A program made the translations under genes and the position numbers. Of a stretch of DNA of 10,743 bases, positions 7,087 to 10,743 are shown piece by piece. The notes below the pieces were generated by a model, which was not told where the DNA came from, searched no databases, and saw only the letters and a program-made list of their open reading frames with translations. The DNA is from Mucilaginibacter sp. UBA4741 (GTDB lineage Bacteria > Bacteroidota > Bacteroidia > Sphingobacteriales > Sphingobacteriaceae), in NCBI GenBank assembly GCA_002403905.1, contig DHIR01000118.1, positions 33,077 to 43,819 on the forward strand, written 5' to 3'. Position 1 is the first letter of the stretch, and every line of letters starts with the position of its first letter.

Positions 7087-7235
7087 TTACTACCGGCATT
7101 AGCCCTCATACGCGATAAATGCCATTTTTTACTACCGGCATAACCCATAATACCCGATAAATGCCCCAAATTACTACCAGTAAAGCCACTGATACCCGGA
7201 AAACGGCATTTTTTACTACCGATAAACGCAGTAAA
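7087..7235. repeat. 42-bp tandem repeat array upstream of maeB
   Basis: TTACTACC recurs at 7087, 7129, 7171 and 7213, exactly 42 bp apart. It defines three full units and a fourth that decays after about 20 bases. Units 1 and 2 share roughly three quarters of their bases, and unit 3 is more diverged. Units 1 and 2 each carry an internal inverted repeat (GGCATT/AATGCC at 7095-7100 and 7118-7123; GGCAT/ATGCC at 7137-7141 and 7161-7165). The downstream arm of unit 1 can also pair with the upstream arm of unit 2. On the minus strand the array is stop-free as part of an 83-codon frame (7325-7074) reading as 14-residue repeats around GSK. That frame has no ribosome site, so a non-coding repeat is favoured. 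Confidence 0.85.
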
Positions 7236-7260
7236 GCAGGTGTGAAAAGATTTAAGGTAA

Positions 7261-7301
7261 TTAACCGCTGCTTTTTTTATACCCGTTAAAAAAAGCGTTA
7301 A
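7261..7301 (+). promoter_or_regulatory. Hairpin in the maeB leader
   Basis: GCTTTTTTTA (7270-7279) pairs perfectly with TAAAAAAAGC (7287-7296) across the 7-base loop TACCCGT. Outside this, TTAAC (7261-7265) pairs with GTTAA (7297-7301), leaving CGCT as a 4-base bulge on the left. No T-run follows the right arm, so this is not a standard terminator. It ends 22 bases before the maeB ATG and may affect mRNA stability or translation; the function is not known. Confidence 0.6.
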
Positions 7302-7323
7302 CTTAGAGCCTTTAACTGATAAC

Positions 7324-9600
7324 ATGGATAAATCAAACCGTAAACAGGAAGCACTTAATTATCACTCTAAAGGGCGCCCGGGTAAAATACAAGTAGTACC
7401 CACCAAGCCAACCAACTCGCAGCGCGATTTAACCATGGCTTATTCGCCGGGTGTTGCCGAGCCATGTTTACGCATTGCCGAAAATGTTGATGATGTATAT
7501 AAATATACCGCGAAGGGTAACCTGGTAGCTGTTATTAGTAATGGTACTGCGGTATTAGGCTTGGGCAACATTGGCCCCGAAGCTAGTAAGCCGGTTATGG
7601 AAGGTAAGGGCCTGCTATTTAAGATCTACGCGGATATTGATGTTTTTGATCTGGAGATCAATGCCAAATCGGTTGATGAATTTGTAACGATAGTAAAAGC
7701 GCTTGAGCCAACATTCGGTGGTATCAACCTGGAAGATATATCGGCACCAACCTGCTTCGAGATTGAGCGCAGGCTTAAAGCCGAAATGAAAATACCCGTT
7801 ATGCATGACGACCAGCACGGTACGGCCATCATATCGGGAGCAGCTTTATTAAATGCTTGTGAGATACAGGGCAAAAAGCTGGATAAAATAAAAATGGTAA
7901 TTAATGGTGCAGGTGCCGCCGCGGTATCCTGCTCAAAAATATATTTATCGCTGGGGGTTAAAAAAGAGAACCTGGTGATGTTTGACATTAATGGGCTAAT
8001 AACACCAACCCGTACCGACCTTGACGAAATGCGCCTGCAATTTGCTACCGAGCGCAAAGGCATAGATACACTTGGTGAAGCCATGAAAGGTGCCGATGTT
8101 TTAATTGGCCTGTCAGCCGGTAATGTGGTTACGCCTGATATGCTGCGCGGGATGGCTAAAAATCCCATCGTTTTTGCAATGGCCAACCCCGAGCCGGAGA
8201 TAACTTATGATCTGGCAATAACATCCCGTAAGGACATTATAGTAGCTACGGGTCGATCTGATTTCCCTAACCAGGTAAATAACGTATTGGGTTTCCCTTA
8301 CATATTTAGGGGTGCGTTGGATGTAAGGGCAAGTGCCATAAACGAAGAAATGAAATTAGCGGCTGTTTATGCTATTGCAGGTATCGCTAAAAAATCCGTA
8401 CCCGAGGCGGTTAACCTGGCCTACAACGCTAAGAATTTAAAGTTTGGCCGCGATTATATCATCCCTAAACCAATGGATCAGCGGTTAATAACCGAGGTTT
8501 CGTCGGCGGTAGCTAAAGCGGCTATCGAGTCGGGCGTAGCACGTAAGGTTATAACCGATTGGGATGCTTATACAGAAGAGCTACGATCAAAAATAGGTGA
8601 TGACGATAGGTTGATGCGTAATATTACCAACATAGCCAAAAGCAACCCTAAACGAGTGGTTTTTGCTGATGCTGATAATTACAAAATACTACGCGCCGCC
8701 CAAATTGTAAAAGACGAAGGCATAGCTACACCAATTTTATTGGGCGATGTAGGAAAGATAAAACGGATCATAAAAGAAACCGAGCTGGAATTTGGCGAGG
8801 TAGAAATTATTGATCCGCACCTGGGTACTAAAAAAACCGAAGAATACGCCCAATATTACTTTAAAAAGCGCCAGCGCCGGGGTATAACATTGTTTGAGGC
8901 CAGGCAGTTAATGACCGACCCCAACTATTACGGAGCCTGCATGGTTCAGTTTGGCGCGGCAGATGCATTGATATCCGGCTTGAGTAAAAACTATGCAACC
9001 ACCGTAAAACCTGCCCTGCAGATCATCGGTACCGAAAAGGGTGTAAGCCGTGTAGCAGGTATGTATATGATGATAACCCAAAAAGGGCCGGTATTTTTTG
9101 GTGATACTACAGTAAACGTAAATCCTACAGTTGAAGAATTGGTGGATATTACCGTATTGATGGAGCGGTCTGTAAGGAAGTTTAATATTAATCCGAGGGT
9201 TGCCGTATTATCGTACTCCAACTTTGGATCAAATGAAGGCCCGGTGCCCGAAGGTACCCGTGAAGCAGTGCGCATACTTCATGAAAAATATCCGGAAATG
9301 ATCGTAGATGGTGATATGCAGGCCAACTTTGCCTTAAATGCTGATCTGTTAGCTGATAACTTTCCGTTCTCAACATTAAAAGGTAAGGCTGCAAATACAT
9401 TGATCTTCCCTAACCTTGAATCTGGTAATATTGCCTATAAACTATTACAGGAAATAGGTAGTGCCGAGGCCGTTGGCCCGATATTACTTGGATTGAAAAA
9501 ACCTGTACACGTATTACAGCTGGATAGTTCGGTACGTGAAATTGTAAACATGGTTACCATAGCAGTGGTTGACGCGCAGGCGAAAGCGGATAATAAATAG
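7324..9600 (+). CDS. maeB: NADP-dependent malic enzyme (MaeB type, with PTA-like domain)
   Basis: At 758 residues this has the normal length of MaeB-type malic enzymes, which convert malate to pyruvate and CO2 in the cytoplasm, usually producing NADPH. Residues about 15-425 are the malic enzyme: [10 protein letters not shown] (39-48, with catalytic Tyr40), GKG with Lys95, the metal-binding region EDIS (137-140) and [17 protein letters not shown] (162-178), and the nucleotide-binding loop [11 protein letters not shown] (193-203). Residues about 430-755 resemble phosphotransacetylase (PLLGD-like [30 protein letters not shown]). The catalytic DLSRG motif of true Pta is replaced by VLQLDSS (729-735), so this part is probably regulatory, as known for MaeB enzymes that respond to acetyl-CoA. 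NADP preference is by family, not read from the sequence. The ATG has no clear Shine-Dalgarno. The gene sits downstream of a repeat array and hairpin. Confidence 0.95.
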   Translation: MDKSNRKQEALNYHSKGRPGKIQVVPTKPTNSQRDLTMAYSPGVAEPCLRIAENVDDVYKYTAKGNLVAVISNGTAVLGLGNIGPEASKPVMEGKGLLFKIYADIDVFDLEINAKSVDEFVTIVKALEPTFGGINLEDISAPTCFEIERRLKAEMKIPVMHDDQHGTAIISGAALLNACEIQGKKLDKIKMVINGAGAAAVSCSKIYLSLGVKKENLVMFDINGLITPTRTDLDEMRLQFATERKGIDTLGEAMKGADVLIGLSAGNVVTPDMLRGMAKNPIVFAMANPEPEITYDLAITSRKDIIVATGRSDFPNQVNNVLGFPYIFRGALDVRASAINEEMKLAAVYAIAGIAKKSVPEAVNLAYNAKNLKFGRDYIIPKPMDQRLITEVSSAVAKAAIESGVARKVITDWDAYTEELRSKIGDDDRLMRNITNIAKSNPKRVVFADADNYKILRAAQIVKDEGIATPILLGDVGKIKRIIKETELEFGEVEIIDPHLGTKKTEEYAQYYFKKRQRRGITLFEARQLMTDPNYYGACMVQFGAADALISGLSKNYATTVKPALQIIGTEKGVSRVAGMYMMITQKGPVFFGDTTVNVNPTVEELVDITVLMERSVRKFNINPRVAVLSYSNFGSNEGPVPEGTREAVRILHEKYPEMIVDGDMQANFALNADLLADNFPFSTLKGKAANTLIFPNLESGNIAYKLLQEIGSAEAVGPILLGLKKPVHVLQLDSSVREIVNMVTIAVVDAQAKADNK

Positions 9601-9772
9601 AGGTAAAAGGTTTAGAGGCTAAAGGTAAAAGGTTATTTTTACCTCAATCAAACTAGCTAATAAAAACCTTTTACCATTAACCTTAAATGATATGATTAAA
9701 GATTAGAGATTAGTTTTTAATATTGTAAATACCTTTAACCTTATCGCCTTTTCACCTTTTACCTTAAATAAT
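9601..9772. repeat. Direct and inverted AGGTAAAAGG-type repeats in the maeB-ruvA gap
   Basis: AGGTAAAAGGTT occurs at 9601-9612 and 9623-9634. Its reverse complement is at 9665-9675 (AACCTTTTACC, an exact 11-bp match to 9624-9634), and CCTTTTACCT at 9755-9764 matches 9601-9610 and 9623-9632. The first copy begins right after the maeB stop, and the last ends eight bases before the ruvA ATG. Several alternative hairpins are therefore possible in the ruvA leader. CCTTAAATGATATG (9681-9694) nearly repeats CCTTAAATAATATG, which carries the ruvA start (9762-9775). AGATTAGTTTTTAA occurs both at 9707-9720 and inside ruvA at 9794-9807. No ORF or standard promoter box is seen. Confidence 0.8.
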
Positions 9773-10357
9773 ATGTACGCTTATATTGATGGCAGATTAG
9801 TTTTTAAAAGCCCCGCTTATGTGGTGATTGATGCCGGTGGGGTTGGTTATCATATCAATATATCGTTAAATACTTATTCTTTATTAGGCGATGCCGAAAG
9901 GTGTAAACTGTTTACGTGGCTGCACGTAAAAGAAGATGGGCATACTTTATACGGCTTTGCCGATGAAGGCGAGCGCAGGCTGTTCTTGCACCTTATTTCT
10001 ATATCAGGCATAGGGCCAAATACGGGGCGTATGATGTTGTCATCTATCACTCCCCTTGAAATACAGACCGCAATTATCAACGGTAATGTTTCTTTAATAC
10101 AACGCATAAAAGGTATAGGCCCAAAATCGGCACAAAGAGTAATTTTAGAGCTACAGGACAAGCTACGCAAAGAAGGTTCTGAAACGCTAAATACTACACC
10201 TATAGCTAAAACCGTTAAGGACGAAGCACTTGCCGCGTTGGTTATGTTGGGTTTTGCCCGTAATGCTGCCGAAAAAGTACTGGAGCAAGAAATAAATAAA
10301 AATGGCGGAACATTAACTGTAGAACAACTTATAAAATTCGCCTTAAAAAGTTTATAA
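9773..10357 (+). CDS. ruvA: Holliday junction branch migration protein RuvA
   Basis: This 194-residue protein has the expected RuvA length. RuvA binds four-way DNA junctions as a tetramer and loads the RuvB motor during recombination and repair. Domain I is the OB fold at about 1-64 (MYAYIDGRLV, GGVGYHINIS, LYGF). Domain II has two helix-hairpin-helix motifs, ISGIGPNTG (77-85) and IKGIGPKSAQRVILEL (112-127). A variable linker (about 134-147) leads to domain III, which binds RuvB (DEALAALVMLGF and after). The start MYAYIDG is standard for Bacteroidota RuvA, but no Shine-Dalgarno is present; the bases before it belong to a pyrimidine-rich inverted repeat. ruvB and ruvC are not in the window. 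sprA starts 24 bp downstream, so the two are probably co-transcribed. Confidence 0.96.
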   Translation: MYAYIDGRLVFKSPAYVVIDAGGVGYHINISLNTYSLLGDAERCKLFTWLHVKEDGHTLYGFADEGERRLFLHLISISGIGPNTGRMMLSSITPLEIQTAIINGNVSLIQRIKGIGPKSAQRVILELQDKLRKEGSETLNTTPIAKTVKDEALAALVMLGFARNAAEKVLEQEINKNGGTLTVEQLIKFALKSL

Positions 10358-10381
10358 TTACGTTGATTTTAGTTGTTGCAT

Positions 10382-10743
10382 GTGATAGGAAATTTTACTT
10401 ATAAATTTCTTCTGAGTGTACTTTCTTTCTCTGCTTTTTGCGGGATAAGAAATTCTTATGCGCAACAAAGATCAACAGGCACACCTAAAAAAGATTCGGT
10501 AACTGTTAAGGCCCCATTTAAACGTACCCAATCAAAAAACGCGTTAATGCGCCAGGGTATTTTTGATCAGCCCCCGTTTGGTGTAGTACGAACGGTTGAG
10601 TATGACGCCCTATCCAACAGGTATGTACTTTATGAGCGTATAGGTAACATGCTGTACCGTGCACCAACTTACCTTACTTTTAATGAGTACTTATACCTTA
10701 AACAAGCCGAAGAAAAGCGCGATTACTTTAAAAAACTGGCCGA
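10382..10743 (+). CDS. sprA: T9SS translocon / gliding motility protein SprA, N-terminal part
   Basis: An open frame follows an in-frame stop at 10370-10372 and runs off the right edge. Starting at GTG 10382 it encodes MIGNFTYKFLLSVLSFSAFCGIRNSYA, a signal peptide probably cleaved before QQRSTG at residue 28. It is followed by a Lys/Thr-rich region and then a pattern typical of SprA N-termini: PPFGVVRTVEYDALSNRYVL, then ERIGN, APTYLTFNEYLYLK and YFKKLA. SprA (Sov in Porphyromonas) is a giant outer-membrane beta-barrel, commonly well over 2,000 residues, forming the exit channel of type IX secretion and needed for gliding. Only the first 120 codons are visible. No in-frame ATG precedes the signal peptide. 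GTG 10382 is preferred, with TTG 10376 or 10373 as alternatives. Placement just after ruvA agrees with the gene order I recall in other Bacteroidota. Confidence 0.85.
   Translation, partial: MIGNFTYKFLLSVLSFSAFCGIRNSYAQQRSTGTPKKDSVTVKAPFKRTQSKNALMRQGIFDQPPFGVVRTVEYDALSNRYVLYERIGNMLYRAPTYLTFNEYLYLKQAEEKRDYFKKLA

Noticed and set aside
7087..7235. CRISPR array
   Set aside because: The 42-bp units are contiguous and diverged with no unique spacers, and there are no cas genes nearby.
7626..8186. A 186-codon minus-strand open frame inside maeB
   Set aside because: It lies fully antisense to a strongly conserved malic enzyme domain, and its Ser/Ile/Ala-rich translation resembles no family; it is a shadow of maeB codon usage.
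10373..10400. Frameshift or pseudogene at the start of sprA
   Set aside because: The frame is intact through the signal peptide and the conserved N-terminal region to the window edge; a non-ATG start explains it more simply.

Overview
The window looks like chromosomal core sequence from a Bacteroidota, most likely Sphingobacteriaceae (Mucilaginibacter/Pedobacter type). Support comes from the AT-rich composition, few Shine-Dalgarno sequences, Bacteroidota-type promoter boxes (TAnnTTTG) close to start codons, a DUF4292 lipoprotein, and the beginning of SprA, the type IX secretion translocon. The genus is inferred from general resemblance; no database was searched.

All supported genes are on the + strand. 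The left part (1-3234) is a tight envelope cluster: the C-terminal part of a TPR protein, a DUF4292 lipoprotein that overlaps it by 23 bp, and an EnvC-like coiled-coil protein whose LytM domain has lost most active-site residues. Next come two adjacent TatA/E-family genes (3289-3970), the second only 58 codons long, closed by a strong intrinsic terminator (4008-4052). The T tract of that terminator runs into a promoter-like box directly before gatA (4064-5491), which encodes the GatCAB amidase subunit. A secreted MltD-type lytic transglycosylase with a C-terminal LysM follows (5556-6872).

A 451-bp gap (6873-7323) holds an array of three full 42-bp tandem repeats plus a partial fourth, then a separate strong hairpin, just before the malic enzyme gene maeB (7324-9600). 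MaeB has the usual fusion to a phosphotransacetylase-like domain, which here lacks the SRG catalytic motif. A second unusual gap (9601-9772) contains direct and inverted copies of an AGGTAAAAGG-type element and a near-duplicate of the ruvA start region. ruvA (9773-10357) follows, and the window ends in the first 120 codons of sprA, which appears to start at a non-ATG codon.

Functionally the window mixes cell-wall remodelling (EnvC-like, MltD), protein export (Tat, T9SS SprA), an outer-membrane lipoprotein, and housekeeping genes (gatA, maeB, ruvA). I see no mobile element, defence system, CRISPR array, tRNA or rRNA, and no clear new multi-gene system. The least explained items are the two structured intergenic regions upstream of maeB and ruvA, the terminator/promoter composite before gatA, and the His-rich tail of the longer TatA.
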